A stretch of DNA of 64,000 bases, from the IMG/VR virus record IMGVR_UViG_3300020204_000009, positions 62,001-126,000 of that record; one strand, 5' to 3'. Shown here piece by piece: positions 8,859-17,608 of this stretch. The notes beneath the pieces are model-generated. The model was given only the letters and a program-made list of their open reading frames with translations. It made no database searches and was not told the origin of the DNA. The stretch is from a virus. The position numbers were made by a program, and so were the translations under genes. How positions within the stretch are numbered: position 1 is the first letter of the stretch; every line of letters begins with the position of its first letter.

Positions 8859-9434
8859 ATGCAATATAATCCATACGATCTTGTGCCGCTAGTTCTAAAC
8901 GGTCAATCTACGTTCGGGCGACCAACCGCTTTCGATTCTGATGTCGTCGATCAGATGGCGATGAAGAATGCGTTTGGAAAATATGTCAAGCCGACACAAG
9001 TTACGACAACTTGCCCTGATTGCGGGCAGGGGTTTACGCTTGATGTGGAACTGTCAGAACCCCCATTTAATTCACATCAATGTTCGTGCCCGATCTGTAA
9101 GCCAGCACCGCCCCCGATGCTCGATCCGTTTACAAATCCAATAACGTCTGAGCGGATCACTGTTAACGAGCTTGATCCGATGCTTCACAATATCTCTAAA
9201 CCTGTTGTACCCACAACGACGGTTGCAGAACGGATTAAGGAGCCGAAGAAAAAGAAACGCAAAGAAGAAAAACCGAAAGAAGAAAAACCGAAAGAAATAC
9301 TCAAGCAAGCGGAACGACCTATACATTCTGATGGTGGTTTTATTGAATATCCAGAAGCATCTCATAAACTAGAGCCAGCCGAAGGAATGGAGGATGAAAT
9401 TGAATTTAATGACGATGATCTTGTGGAACCATAA
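8859..9434 (+). CDS. Zinc-ribbon protein with charged KEEKPKE repeat
   Basis: 191 residues. Start ATG 8859 was chosen over GTG 8847 because GGAGG ends five bases before it. A zinc ribbon is formed by CPDC (about 52-55) and CSCPIC (about 76-81). A long polar tail follows, containing a perfect short repeat of K-E-E-K-P and ending in a very acidic stretch. No enzyme motif. TAATG overlap with the following FAD-dependent gene shows coupling. Function unknown. Confidence 0.7.
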   Translation: MQYNPYDLVPLVLNGQSTFGRPTAFDSDVVDQMAMKNAFGKYVKPTQVTTTCPDCGQGFTLDVELSEPPFNSHQCSCPICKPAPPPMLDPFTNPITSERITVNELDPMLHNISKPVVPTTTVAERIKEPKKKKRKEEKPKEEKPKEILKQAERPIHSDGGFIEYPEASHKLEPAEGMEDEIEFNDDDLVEP

Positions 9435-10390
9435 TGAATATTATTTTCGGATCTGGAATTGTCGGGTTATTAGCTCGCTTCCTGCTTGGGCCAAGCTGGA
9501 AAATAATTCCGTTTTATCGTAGCCGATTTTTCAGCTTTAATCCCGCATTAGATGATAATTTTATAATCCGTGATGATAAATTAGATCCGTTCATCAATGA
9601 TGTGTCTAAGATGATAAACGTACCAATCTTCGTTTACCAACGAGTTTGGTCTGTGTCCGGTGAATTGACTAAGCAGTTTGACAAAGATTTATGTCACGCT
9701 TGGATGTATAAACTCTTTGGAGCCGATATTCCATCACAGTCACAAGTATACTTTGCTGACCGTATGAATTTATTCGTGTATGATATAAGAATAAATCAGT
9801 TGTATCAAGCGTTGACCAATAAATTTATTGATGAATTGAAGGCGGAGAACGTGGCGGGTCCGGTGACAGAAATTGGAGATCATTATATAATAAGGGGTGG
9901 AAAACGCCTCGATTTTGATAATGCTGTTAGCACAATTCCTCTCGACGCACTATTTGAATTGTCAAAATTTCAACATAACCTTCGTGCTAAGACCCTTCAT
10001 TATTTGCATGTTCAAACCGATGATTTGAATTTTGAGGGGGCTAATCAGGTTTTGGTTACGGACCAACTCATCGACTTTTACAAAGTCACACACATTGCAC
10101 CGAGACGATATCTATTTCATTGTCATAACAATATACCAAATCCTGGTTTGTATTTGATGCAATTTATGCGGCAATTCGACATTATTGACGGAACGTCTAT
10201 TGAAGGGGCGATTCCGATTGGTCAGATCCCAAAATTAGACGAATTAGAAAAACGCGGGATTTATTGTATTGGAAGTTCAGCACAATGGGACTGGTGCATG
10301 GATGTCGGAAGTTGTATTTTGCGTCTAATGAGGTATTCGCAACGTGGCAATAAACCCAACACCGTTACAGAATTCAAACTCAACGAATAA
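9434..10390 (+). CDS. FAD-dependent oxidoreductase / UDP-galactopyranose mutase-like
   Basis: 318 residues. The N-terminus is a dinucleotide-binding loop (IIFGSGIVGLLA, GxGxxG) and the middle has DNAVSTIPLDALF, a segment typical of the amine oxidase / protoporphyrinogen oxidase / UDP-galactopyranose mutase superfamily. The final third contains IYCIGSSAQWDW where such enzymes close the FAD site. It is shorter than usual (about 370-450 residues) and the N-terminal FAD motif lacks the ordinary downstream acidic residue. Placed directly before CMP-Kdo synthetase, it probably acts on a nucleotide sugar, but a generic flavoenzyme cannot be excluded. Confidence 0.55.
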   Translation: MNIIFGSGIVGLLARFLLGPSWKIIPFYRSRFFSFNPALDDNFIIRDDKLDPFINDVSKMINVPIFVYQRVWSVSGELTKQFDKDLCHAWMYKLFGADIPSQSQVYFADRMNLFVYDIRINQLYQALTNKFIDELKAENVAGPVTEIGDHYIIRGGKRLDFDNAVSTIPLDALFELSKFQHNLRAKTLHYLHVQTDDLNFEGANQVLVTDQLIDFYKVTHIAPRRYLFHCHNNIPNPGLYLMQFMRQFDIIDGTSIEGAIPIGQIPKLDELEKRGIYCIGSSAQWDWCMDVGSCILRLMRYSQRGNKPNTVTEFKLNE

Positions 10391-11102
10391 TTATATAATT
10401 ATTCCTGCTAGACTGGCATCGACAAGATTGCCAAGAAAATTATTACTGACCGATACAGGCCATCCACTCATTTGGCACACCATTCAACGTGCATTGGAAT
10501 CGAAACTTGCCGATAATATTATAGTCGCGACTGAAGATCCTGAGATTTACTCAGCCGTAGAGTCATATTCGATTCCTCGTGTTTCTGCTGTTATGACCCC
10601 ACCCTGTAACAATGGTACGCAACGAGTCTCTGTAGTTCAGGAACGGCTTCCAGAATCTCGAATTATTATTAATTTACAGGGTGATGAACCAGAATTACCT
10701 GGAATCTATATTGATGAATTGATTGCTGTTCTAGATAATAGTCAATCTGCGATTGCCACTATCGCTGCTCCAGCTACTGACGATGAAGTCAATTCGCCAT
10801 CTGTCGTCAAAGTCACGGTAACGCAGCCACCGCATAGAGCATTATACTTCAGTCGTTCTCGGATTCCATACGCAGGTCCGGTATTAAAGCATTTTGGATT
10901 ATATGCATATACCCCAATATTCTTTAATGCTTATCGGTCTGAAAAATTCGACACTCAGTATCCCTCCGAATCTTTAGAACAGTTATCATGGTTAGAAAAT
11001 CGTTGGACTATCGATGTGCTTGTAAAGAATCGTATTGATAACGTCGGGATTGATACCCGCGAAGAGTATGATGCTTTTGTACAACGATGGCGAGTTAGTT
11101 AG
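10344..11102 (+). CDS. kdsB: 3-deoxy-manno-octulosonate cytidylyltransferase (CMP-Kdo synthetase)
   Basis: 252 residues, the normal length of KdsB. Motifs: IIPARLASTRLPRKLL at about 18-33 (CTP loop), INLQGDEPE near 110, ALYFSRSRIPY near 167, HFGLYAYTP, LEQLSWLENRW and a terminal DTREEYD, all hallmarks of the family. The reaction charges Kdo with CTP to make CMP-Kdo, used for lipopolysaccharide core or capsule. The best start is GTG 10344, 47 bases inside the flavoenzyme gene; no later start precedes the CTP loop. A phage copy suggests modification of host surface glycan or a Kdo-containing virion decoration. Confidence 0.9.
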   Translation: MAINPTPLQNSNSTNNYIIIPARLASTRLPRKLLLTDTGHPLIWHTIQRALESKLADNIIVATEDPEIYSAVESYSIPRVSAVMTPPCNNGTQRVSVVQERLPESRIIINLQGDEPELPGIYIDELIAVLDNSQSAIATIAAPATDDEVNSPSVVKVTVTQPPHRALYFSRSRIPYAGPVLKHFGLYAYTPIFFNAYRSEKFDTQYPSESLEQLSWLENRWTIDVLVKNRIDNVGIDTREEYDAFVQRWRVS

Positions 11103-11523
11103 TCTCGTCGGTATTGGTGTCGTTAAATGGTGTAAATACATAATGCGGGACCCCATTAATTTTACTGCGTATTAATCGATATGGGTTTCCTTTCATACTT
11201 AGGATATTGTTCATCCTGAGTGTGAAAGCTGACGAATTAGGAACAAATTGTTGGACGGACGAAACGATGTCTGCGACAGGAATACCTTTCAATCCAGCGG
11301 TCTCCAGTTTCTGGTACGCTGCATCCATCGCGGTCACGATTCCGCTGCTCTGTTCTGACTTCTGCTGTGTTTTTTCGTCCTTGATGCGTTTGGCAGATTC
11401 AGCAATTGCCAAAGCACCGTCCAATGCAGTCCGGGCGTTGGTTGTGAGATCCTGGGCACTCTCGGCTATGATTCCGTCGAGATTTATTCCAAGGTCTACG
11501 TCAATTACCATTACTTTTGCCAT
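11095..11523 (-). CDS. Unknown 142-aa protein, possible winged-helix C-terminus
   Basis: Minus-strand gene. Start at 11523 chosen because GGAGG lies seven bases before that ATG; a longer frame to 11559 has no such site. The N-terminus (MAKVMVIDVDLGINLDGII) is followed by an amphipathic helix and a C-terminal segment with YRLIRSKINGVPHYVF, which resembles the wing of a winged-helix domain. The 3' end overlaps kdsB convergently by eight bases. Its start is 21 bases from the divergent gene at 11545. Function unknown. Confidence 0.65.
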   Translation of the reverse strand: MAKVMVIDVDLGINLDGIIAESAQDLTTNARTALDGALAIAESAKRIKDEKTQQKSEQSSGIVTAMDAAYQKLETAGLKGIPVADIVSSVQQFVPNSSAFTLRMNNILSMKGNPYRLIRSKINGVPHYVFTPFNDTNTDETN

Positions 11524-11544
11524 CGCTAAACCTCCGAGAACGCT

Positions 11545-12306
11545 ATGAACCTTAATCAATGTATATTCTGTGATGCGACTACAGATTTAAATACTAGCCT
11601 GACTATCACGTTAGAGGATGGTAGTAAGGTTGCTGTTCGAATCTGCGATGTTCATGCCGAAGACGCAACGGTGAAATCTGCTCGTGAGGCTTACCTTGAG
11701 AAGCGAAAAAAGATCGATGAACTGCTAGCTCAAGCAAGGTCGCTTGGATTACAATTATCTGAAAGCCCATCCGGACTTGTGGTTGCGACCCAAAAACCAG
11801 AACCGAGGGTCATGCAAGTACAACCGACTGCTGAAGCTGCGGAGGCATTGGAAGGTCCGAATGTTGTGTCTACTTCAAAGCTTGATGGTCGCAAATTTCA
11901 GTCTGTCGGTGGGACAGCCGATGGTGTGGCGGTTTCGTCTCATGCTCCGTTAGACACGTCGTCTTTGATTGACCAATTACCAGAAGGTGCACTGGATGGT
12001 CAAGCTGAAATGACTGTTGTTGAAGGTCGTGGTGGACAGCCTTTGGCGATCCCGCAACGTCGAATTGATAAAACCGGTACTACCAGAATTTCTATCAAAA
12101 AGAGCACCGATGCTGCGTTGCAAGATAGATTCAAAAAGATGGCGGCAGACACGATGGGCGACCGCACGCCGGATTTCGCCAGATCTGGGTATCAGAATAC
12201 CCAGCGGCCTTGCCCTCTATGCAAAGGTGCGTGCGTCGTGAAGCAGGGCAGGCAAGAAGTGCCGTGTCCGAAATGCAATGGAAGCGGAATTATATCGATC
12301 TATTAA
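11545..12306 (+). CDS. Protein with N-terminal Cys pair and C-terminal DnaJ-like zinc motif
   Basis: 253 residues. N-terminal CIFC with a later CDVH may form one zinc site. A helical region (about 48-72) leads into a long Ala/Gly/Pro-rich linker. The C-terminus has CPLCKGAC and CPKCNGSG, the CxxCxGxG pattern of the DnaJ cysteine-rich domain, with two of the four repeats needed for one zinc. No J-domain is present. Divergent from the 11095-11523 gene. Role unknown; a zinc-dependent protein-binding adaptor is possible. Confidence 0.65.
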   Translation: MNLNQCIFCDATTDLNTSLTITLEDGSKVAVRICDVHAEDATVKSAREAYLEKRKKIDELLAQARSLGLQLSESPSGLVVATQKPEPRVMQVQPTAEAAEALEGPNVVSTSKLDGRKFQSVGGTADGVAVSSHAPLDTSSLIDQLPEGALDGQAEMTVVEGRGGQPLAIPQRRIDKTGTTRISIKKSTDAALQDRFKKMAADTMGDRTPDFARSGYQNTQRPCPLCKGACVVKQGRQEVPCPKCNGSGIISIY

Positions 12307-12539
12307 AGGCGAATTGTGCCCGGTCGGTGTGTCAATCCAAGAAATTTTCGATGTCTTGGGCTTTTGGGGACGGTTGACAATGCTGAATATCCGGCAGTTC
12401 TACTGCCTGAATCATAGCCAGAACTGGCTTCATATGGACGATCGCTGTGAAGTATGGGCCGATTGAAGTATCCGGATGATTGCAATTGATCTCGGAGCTT
12501 GTGCAATATAAAGCTTTCACTTAATTGTCGTAGTTTCAT
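12303..12539 (-). CDS. Uncertain small minus-strand gene
   Basis: 78 codons starting with MKLRQL in an ATGA overlap with the gene upstream on the same strand (12536-13087), which argues for translation. After about 30 residues the composition becomes Ser/Arg/His-rich and unconvincing. A second minus frame, 12332-12520 from GTG, gives a more protein-like 62-residue sequence ending QDIENFLD but has no ribosome-binding site. One of the two, or a frameshifted fusion of both, is probably the real product. Confidence 0.35.
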   Translation of the reverse strand: MKLRQLSESFILHKLRDQLQSSGYFNRPILHSDRPYEASSGYDSGSRTAGYSALSTVPKSPRHRKFLGLTHRPGTIRL

Positions 12540-13087
12540 GACAATCGATTCGCAGAACCGTCTGGTGTTCGGCTTGGGCTAGCCTCTCCGAGCCGCGACA
12601 TCACGTTTTTATTGTTGTATCCCTCTCGATCATGAATCGTGAAATCGAGCGGTTGTTCTGGCTTGCTCATTTCCTTGATCTCATCGAGCTTTGGGTTGAA
12701 TCCGGAGTCTTTCTCCGCCCATTCTCTCTGGTCTTCTTTGAGTTCTTCGATGATCTTAGGTATGAAGCCAAGAGCTTTATTGCGTTCTTCTGCTGGGATT
12801 GCTTGTGCGACCATCTCTTTTTCCATGGCGGTAGAAAAAGTCGGGTCATCGAGGTATTTGTACGAGTGAACCTTTCCGAATGCTTGGCATACGCCTTCAG
12901 CATGCACCAGTTCGGCGGCTTTCACGAGAAACATCTCGTTGATATGTCCATGCAAATATTCGAGGCCACGCCAGTCTTGGCCTGCATATGGATCGTTAGC
13001 GTGGATAGATAATCCAAGCTGGGCGTCTTGGCTGAGCATTGATTTGACTGCTTCGACCAGCAGTCTTTCATTGTCATTCAGAGGCAT
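12536..13087 (-). CDS. Unknown 183-aa protein
   Basis: Minus strand. Start 13087 has GGGAGGGG directly upstream; the frame extends to 13192 without such a site. The protein is helical and charged (EERNKALGFIPKIIEELKEDQREWAEKD-like composition), with a His/Asn-rich middle (LEYLHGHINEMFLVKAAELVHAEG region) and a polar tail. No family recognised. It is divergent from the gene at 13124 across only 36 bases. Confidence 0.7.
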   Translation of the reverse strand: MPLNDNERLLVEAVKSMLSQDAQLGLSIHANDPYAGQDWRGLEYLHGHINEMFLVKAAELVHAEGVCQAFGKVHSYKYLDDPTFSTAMEKEMVAQAIPAEERNKALGFIPKIIEELKEDQREWAEKDSGFNPKLDEIKEMSKPEQPLDFTIHDREGYNNKNVMSRLGEASPSRTPDGSANRLS

Positions 13088-13123
13088 GTTCCCCTCCCGA
13101 TAGTCTAATAGTAGATTTGAGCG

Positions 13124-13456
13124 ATGGATACTCAAAGCACGAAATTCAGTAGGTTTGATCAAGTCAAAATAGTTACTGTTCGTAACGTCCATTATCTATC
13201 TGCACCACCGGGTTCTGTCGTCTCACCAAAAGGCGTTTGGCAAGTATCTGCGGCCATTGGTGATGAATTGTTGCTTGTTAAGGGGAATGCAACTATTAAG
13301 ATCCCGGTGACAGACGTTTTGAAGGTGGTTGACTATAACGTAAATGCCGTCACGGCTAAATTTGGGAGACTGAGTGAATATGGCCAAGAGCGAAAAGTCG
13401 GAGAAGAAGACGACCCCGATCCCCAAAAATCTGGAAGAACTTCAGAAGGGAATTGA
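13124..13456 (+). CDS. Small beta-rich protein upstream of recA
   Basis: 110 residues. The first 85 residues look like a small barrel: alternating strands with VRNVHYLSAPPGSVV and GDELLLVKGNATIKIPVTDVLKVV. The last 27 residues lie inside the recA start and are polar. No family recognised; a KOW/SH3-type fold is a guess. The 83-base overlap with recA is long but both frames look protein-like upstream of the overlap. Confidence 0.55.
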   Translation: MDTQSTKFSRFDQVKIVTVRNVHYLSAPPGSVVSPKGVWQVSAAIGDELLLVKGNATIKIPVTDVLKVVDYNVNAVTAKFGRLSEYGQERKVGEEDDPDPQKSGRTSEGN

Positions 13457-14513
13457 AAAGGAATTTGGCTCTGGGGCCGTTATGCGTGGTCGTGGCTCAG
13501 TAGTAAAGGTCGATGTCTTCCCAACCGATGTGGCGTCTATTGATATCGCCTTGGGATGTGGTGGATTACCACAAGGCAGGATTATTGAAGTCTACGGTGC
13601 TGAAAGCAGCGGTAAGACTACCACATGTCTACAATTCATTGCCGCGTGCCAGCAGCACGAATTTGCCGCGAAATCTCGGAAGGGTGTTGCTGCGTTTGTT
13701 GATGCCGAGCATGCACTTGATCCGACATGGGCAGGAAAGGTCGGGGTCAATATGTCCGATCTTTTAGTATCTCAACCAGATAGCGGCGAAGAAGCGTTGA
13801 TGATTGTTGAACGGATAGTCGATTCTGGGCTGATCGACCTGATCGTCGTGGATTCGGTTGCCGCTCTCACACCAAAAGCTGTTCTCGATGGAGAAGTGGG
13901 AGATTCGACAATGGCGGCTTTGGCACAATTGATGTCCAAAGCTATGAATCGCCTCAAGGGGAAATGTAACCGTACCAAAACAACGGTTATTTTTATCAAT
14001 CAAGTTCGCGAGAAGGTAGGGATTGTGTTTGGAAATCCAGAACTTACCCCAGGTGGCCGAGCACTGAAATTCTATGCTTCTGTACGAGCGGAAGTGAAGA
14101 AAGGAAGTCCTATCAAGCATGGCGATGTCATCGTTGGTTTCCGCCCGTCGATAAAGATTGTGAAGAACAAAGTTGCTCCGCCATTTATGATTGGCGAATT
14201 CGACATTTGTGTGGGGATGAAAGAACGACCGGTATTTGGCATCGATACCGTTGCATCCTTGCTGGAAGTTGCGTCGACTCAGAAAATTGTATCAAGAAAC
14301 GGGTCGTTTTATGTTTATGGCGACCAACGTCTTGGAAATGGGTTGGCAAACGCATTGAGTACTCTTAGGAGCAACCCTAAGATTGTGGACGAACTCAAAA
14401 CGAAAATATATGATGGGATTTGTTCTCATAATGTCGTCGAAGACGAGTGTGATGAGAATGATTCCTTTGATGTAACGGACGACATTTCGGATACCACAGA
14501 GGCAGAATTATGA
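13374..14513 (+). CDS. recA: RecA recombinase
   Basis: 379 residues from GTG 13374 (GGGAG five bases upstream); ATG 13380 is the alternative. Bacterial-type RecA rather than T4 UvsX: Walker A GAESSGKTT (75-83), FVDAEHALDP, LIVVDSVAAL (Walker B), loop L1 DSTMAALAQLMSKAMNRL, INQVREKVG with loop L2 GNPELTPGGRALKFYAS. It forms filaments on single-stranded DNA and drives strand exchange for recombination-dependent repair and replication. The C-terminus is acidic, as in cellular RecA. An ATGA overlap couples it to the next gene. Confidence 0.96.
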   Translation: MNMAKSEKSEKKTTPIPKNLEELQKGIEKEFGSGAVMRGRGSVVKVDVFPTDVASIDIALGCGGLPQGRIIEVYGAESSGKTTTCLQFIAACQQHEFAAKSRKGVAAFVDAEHALDPTWAGKVGVNMSDLLVSQPDSGEEALMIVERIVDSGLIDLIVVDSVAALTPKAVLDGEVGDSTMAALAQLMSKAMNRLKGKCNRTKTTVIFINQVREKVGIVFGNPELTPGGRALKFYASVRAEVKKGSPIKHGDVIVGFRPSIKIVKNKVAPPFMIGEFDICVGMKERPVFGIDTVASLLEVASTQKIVSRNGSFYVYGDQRLGNGLANALSTLRSNPKIVDELKTKIYDGICSHNVVEDECDENDSFDVTDDISDTTEAEL

Positions 14514-14845
14514 CACCTCCAAAATTTGATATCAATGATACCGTGTATCTGCGAGAATCGGCAGCTTTGGGGTTTCTCGAAGCTGTGAGGATTACGGGGG
14601 TACACAAGTATAAGGATGGTTGGGTTTATACTATCGGATCACGGGTCGCAAACCCCCGCCATCCTGCGACTTTTGGAGATCGGATTTCTCATGTACATGG
14701 TCAAACGTTGTATTTCAGTGAGGACGAGTTCGTAACACACTGCGACGCATTGTTTTTGGCAGAAGCAAACGCGACGAATATGTTGCAACGAATTCAATCT
14801 CAACGAATGGCTATCTGTCCTACTGAATTTACTGGTGCTCCTTAA
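14510..14845 (+). CDS. Unknown 111-aa protein between recA and helicase
   Basis: The N-terminal half (KFDINDTVYLRES...VRITGVHKYKDGWVYTI) has the strand-turn pattern of small SH3/KOW-like barrels. The C-terminal half is helical (EDEFVTHCDALFLAEANATNMLQRI). ATGA overlap with recA upstream and TAATG overlap with the DnaB-type helicase downstream place it in one translational unit. Whether it is a loader or regulator of either neighbour is not visible. Confidence 0.6.
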   Translation: MTPPKFDINDTVYLRESAALGFLEAVRITGVHKYKDGWVYTIGSRVANPRHPATFGDRISHVHGQTLYFSEDEFVTHCDALFLAEANATNMLQRIQSQRMAICPTEFTGAP

Positions 14846-16293
14846 TGTCGGCTACATTATCCAAATTGAAAGAAGCCGATGAGAAGTCGCAATCTAATAC
14901 AAATGGTGAAAAAACTACAGTAAAGCCATTTAAGCATTTTCAAGAAGAAGCGATAATCTCTCTTTCTCTTGATCACCCAGACTTCTTTGGCGTAGTTGCA
15001 CAATTCCTCAAGCCAGAGATGTTTTCCAGGCTTGAGACCCGTTGGGTCATCGCAGAGATTTTGAATTTATATGAGAAGTATGATACTGTCCCGACCCGCA
15101 CAATTCTAAGAGAATATCTTGAAGGCACTCTTACCGAAGATGACCCGCACGAAGAAGTGCTGAAATTAGTAGATCGGAAATCGGACTATCGCGAAGTCCC
15201 GATCATCAAAGAACTCTTATTAACATGGGCTAGGAAAAAAGCGTTCGGAATGTTGTATAAGCCTGAAGCGATCGCCGCATATCGCGAGGGCAATTATGAA
15301 TATTTGGAAACATTGTTTACGGAAGCTAACCGTATTGTTGATATCGGTGATAATACCGGTTTTTGGTTTTTCGAAAATCTAGAGTTACTATTCCAACCTA
15401 ATGTAATTGAACATCGCACAACCGGGTTCGCACGGCTTGATCGTTTATTGAATAATGGTGGTCCGTCACCTAAAGAAGTGGTCTGCTGGATGGCGGCGAC
15501 GAACGTCGGTAAATCGATTCTCCTGTGTAATAATGCAATCACTTCTCTTAAGGGTCCCGGCCTAGGAGGACAACTGGGCCAAGATGTACTGTTGGTGACT
15601 TTCGAATTGGATGCTATCAAAACGGCGATGCGGTGTTTAGCGACAGCTACCCACTTACCTATTGACCAGTTGGACCAACATCAAGAGTTGGCTCGACGCA
15701 CGATCAGATCGCTTGAAACGACATATCAGAAGAAATTCTATATTTATGAATTATCACCAGATGAATGCAGTGTTAATCATATCTATGCATTATTGGCTAA
15801 TTTGAAACGTCTGAAAGGCTGGAAGCCAGATGTTATTATTATTGACTATATGGATTTGATGGTTAGCAGGCACAAGGCGTACAACCAAAAAGAGTACGAT
15901 AGACAGAAACATGTTGCTACCGAGATTCGCGGTTTGGCAAAAAATGAGAATGTCCTTGTTTACACCGCCACGCAGACTAACCGTGGTGGCATGGACGGTG
16001 GCCTTGTCGATTTAAATAAGGTGGCAGAAAGTTTCGGAAAGCAGTTTCCGCTTGACTATATCATTAGCCTTAATCAAGGCATTGATGAACGTAAATCGAC
16101 TCCCGCTCAGTTACGATTTTTCATAGCTAAAAATCGTAATGGTCCGAAGCACGAAACTATCACCTGCGAAATCGATTATAAGACAATGGTTGTCAACGAG
16201 GCTAAGATTCAGCCCACATTGTCAGTGCCATGTAAAGATGAAGATGATGACGATGACGACAAACCAAAGAAACGCACGAAACGCAAAGGATGA
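14845..16293 (+). CDS. Replicative DNA helicase, DnaB/gp41 type
   Basis: 482 residues. An N-terminal helical domain (about 30-165) precedes a RecA-like motor. Walker A is AATNVGKS (217-224), LLVTFELD follows as motif H1a-like, DVIIIDYMDLM is Walker B, and a TQTNRGG segment matches the DnaB TQLNR sensor. A run of seven Asp near the C-terminus and a basic KKRTKRK tail follow. It would unwind duplex DNA ahead of the DnaE-like polymerase as a hexamer on the lagging strand. The lack of a helicase loader in the window is worth noting. Confidence 0.92.
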   Translation: MSATLSKLKEADEKSQSNTNGEKTTVKPFKHFQEEAIISLSLDHPDFFGVVAQFLKPEMFSRLETRWVIAEILNLYEKYDTVPTRTILREYLEGTLTEDDPHEEVLKLVDRKSDYREVPIIKELLLTWARKKAFGMLYKPEAIAAYREGNYEYLETLFTEANRIVDIGDNTGFWFFENLELLFQPNVIEHRTTGFARLDRLLNNGGPSPKEVVCWMAATNVGKSILLCNNAITSLKGPGLGGQLGQDVLLVTFELDAIKTAMRCLATATHLPIDQLDQHQELARRTIRSLETTYQKKFYIYELSPDECSVNHIYALLANLKRLKGWKPDVIIIDYMDLMVSRHKAYNQKEYDRQKHVATEIRGLAKNENVLVYTATQTNRGGMDGGLVDLNKVAESFGKQFPLDYIISLNQGIDERKSTPAQLRFFIAKNRNGPKHETITCEIDYKTMVVNEAKIQPTLSVPCKDEDDDDDDKPKKRTKRKG

Positions 16294-16604
16294 CCATGAA
16301 ATTTCGCGTATACGTTGAGGTTGATGTATCTAGAACGATCGCGGAGACTATTCAACGGAACGGATTCCAGGTGTGCCCTGACGGGTCTGCCATGCAAATC
16401 AAAGTTCCCCATGCTCCAACTATTCCACAGCGTAAAACCAAAGTTGTATTTGTTGAGAATCCAACAGACACTCTTGATGACGCCATTCACCATTGTGCTG
16501 CGCTTGAGTTGTTACGCCGTTTGGCACAGTGGAATATGCTCGATACTGCTGCTGATGGGCAATATTGGAAGGATGAGATCAAGAAAGTTACCGGTTCTGA
16601 TTGA
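16290..16604 (+). CDS. Unknown 104-aa protein
   Basis: Begins with ATGA overlap on the helicase stop, with a second ATG six bases later preceded by AAAGGA. The N-terminal half is strand-rich (FRVYVEVDVSRTIAETI, KTKVVFVENPTDTLDDAI) and the C-terminal half a Leu-rich helix (CAALELLRRLAQWNML). No recognised domain. Co-expressed with the helicase by position. Confidence 0.6.
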   Translation: MTMKFRVYVEVDVSRTIAETIQRNGFQVCPDGSAMQIKVPHAPTIPQRKTKVVFVENPTDTLDDAIHHCAALELLRRLAQWNMLDTAADGQYWKDEIKKVTGSD

Positions 16605-16663
16605 CGGTCAATGTGTAGATACTGCACTTCTCGATATTACGCATTGGAGATAACGGAGACGAT

Positions 16664-17107
16664 ATGGCGACCCCAAAGAGTGCGAAATTGTTGCGTGAAG
16701 AAGCTACCGACAGCGACAGAGGCGAGGACATATACATCCCCAGTTCATTCATGGTTGAAACCCCGGAAGATCCAAGCGGTCCAATCGAGATCCGTGAAAT
16801 TCCGTGCTTGAATGAATTTGTCGCGATATTGCTCTTCCGCATCAAGAGCGATATCGTGATGCCGGATAAGCAACAATACCGCAATGAAGGTATTGTGGTC
16901 GGGATTGGCCCAGGTCTTCCTGATGGGGTCGGTGGTCGCGTTATCACCCAATTACAATTGGGTGACGTGGTTCTGTTCCAAGACAGAAACATCGTTTTAG
17001 ACATTACTTCGGATAAGCCACCGTACAAAGGTCAAAAGGTGGTAATCATCTCCGAACGAAGCTTAATTTGTAAGCTTCCTCCCGTTGAATTCAAAATGGG
17101 GCAGTAG
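16664..17107 (+). CDS. GroES-like co-chaperonin
   Basis: 147 residues. Residues about 45-140 follow the GroES barrel: FVAILLFRIKSDIVMPDKQQYRNEGIVVGIGPG at the start and LGDVVLFQDRN...YKGQKVVIISERSLICKL at the end. The segment DIVMPDKQQYRNEG sits at the place of the mobile loop and the GIVVxIGPG hinge. Phage GroES-like proteins (T4 gp31 class) partner with host GroEL to fold capsid proteins. An N-terminal extension of about 40 residues is unlike GroES. No GroEL is encoded in the window, so it would use the host's. Confidence 0.8.
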   Translation: MATPKSAKLLREEATDSDRGEDIYIPSSFMVETPEDPSGPIEIREIPCLNEFVAILLFRIKSDIVMPDKQQYRNEGIVVGIGPGLPDGVGGRVITQLQLGDVVLFQDRNIVLDITSDKPPYKGQKVVIISERSLICKLPPVEFKMGQ

Positions 17108-17108
17108 C

Positions 17109-17585
17109 ATGCCGTTATATGATTACGCTTGTGCCGATTGCGAGAAAGCCGCATTAGATCGGCTCAAGCGAGATCTCACATCTGAAGAATATGATGAGTT
17201 GGTATTATTTGAAACATCTCATTCAATAAATCCGACCCAAGAAGAATTACTAGAGGCTATGACCTGTCCTCGATGTAATGGTATTAATTGTGAACGGTCG
17301 ATGAAAAATTCGAACGTTATCGGTTATGTCCGTGGGAACGGTTATCTTGACAAAGACGGTGCACGCCGAGATATGAACATATTTCATCTCACGCAAGACG
17401 ATCCGTACGCTGAATACCGACAGCCCGGAGAAGTTGATGAGATGAAAGCTAAATTGCAGCGTGGCGGACGGCACGATCCTAAGCGGAAACATTTCCAAGT
17501 ATCATCGTCTGAAATGCAACAGGCGGTCCGTGAATCGGTGTCTAATCAGCCGACCGAATCTAATCATCCGCCCGAATCGAATTAG
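17109..17585 (+). CDS. FmdB-type zinc-ribbon protein
   Basis: 158 residues from ATG 17109; MPLYDYACADCE matches the FmdB N-terminus (MPIYEYRCxxC), and a second pair CPRC follows at about residue 55 after an insertion. The middle has a GYLDKDGARRDM segment and the C-terminus repeats a Pro/Glu/Ser/Asn pattern. FmdB-like ribbons are common regulatory or adaptor modules. The start is one base after the GroES-like stop; the GGGGCAG ribosome-binding site is inside that gene's end. Confidence 0.65.
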   Translation: MPLYDYACADCEKAALDRLKRDLTSEEYDELVLFETSHSINPTQEELLEAMTCPRCNGINCERSMKNSNVIGYVRGNGYLDKDGARRDMNIFHLTQDDPYAEYRQPGEVDEMKAKLQRGGRHDPKRKHFQVSSSEMQQAVRESVSNQPTESNHPPESN

Positions 17586-17608
17586 ATTGTTTAATTAATG
17601 CAGAGGCG

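Noticed and set aside
12278-12466. + strand 62-codon frame
   Set aside because: Starts inside the DnaJ-like zinc motif end of the preceding gene and lies opposite the minus-strand candidates; composition not protein-like.
12632-13012. + strand 126-codon frame opposite the 12536-13087 gene
   Set aside because: Antisense of a gene with a perfect ribosome-binding site; very Phe- and Cys-rich, typical of a shadow.
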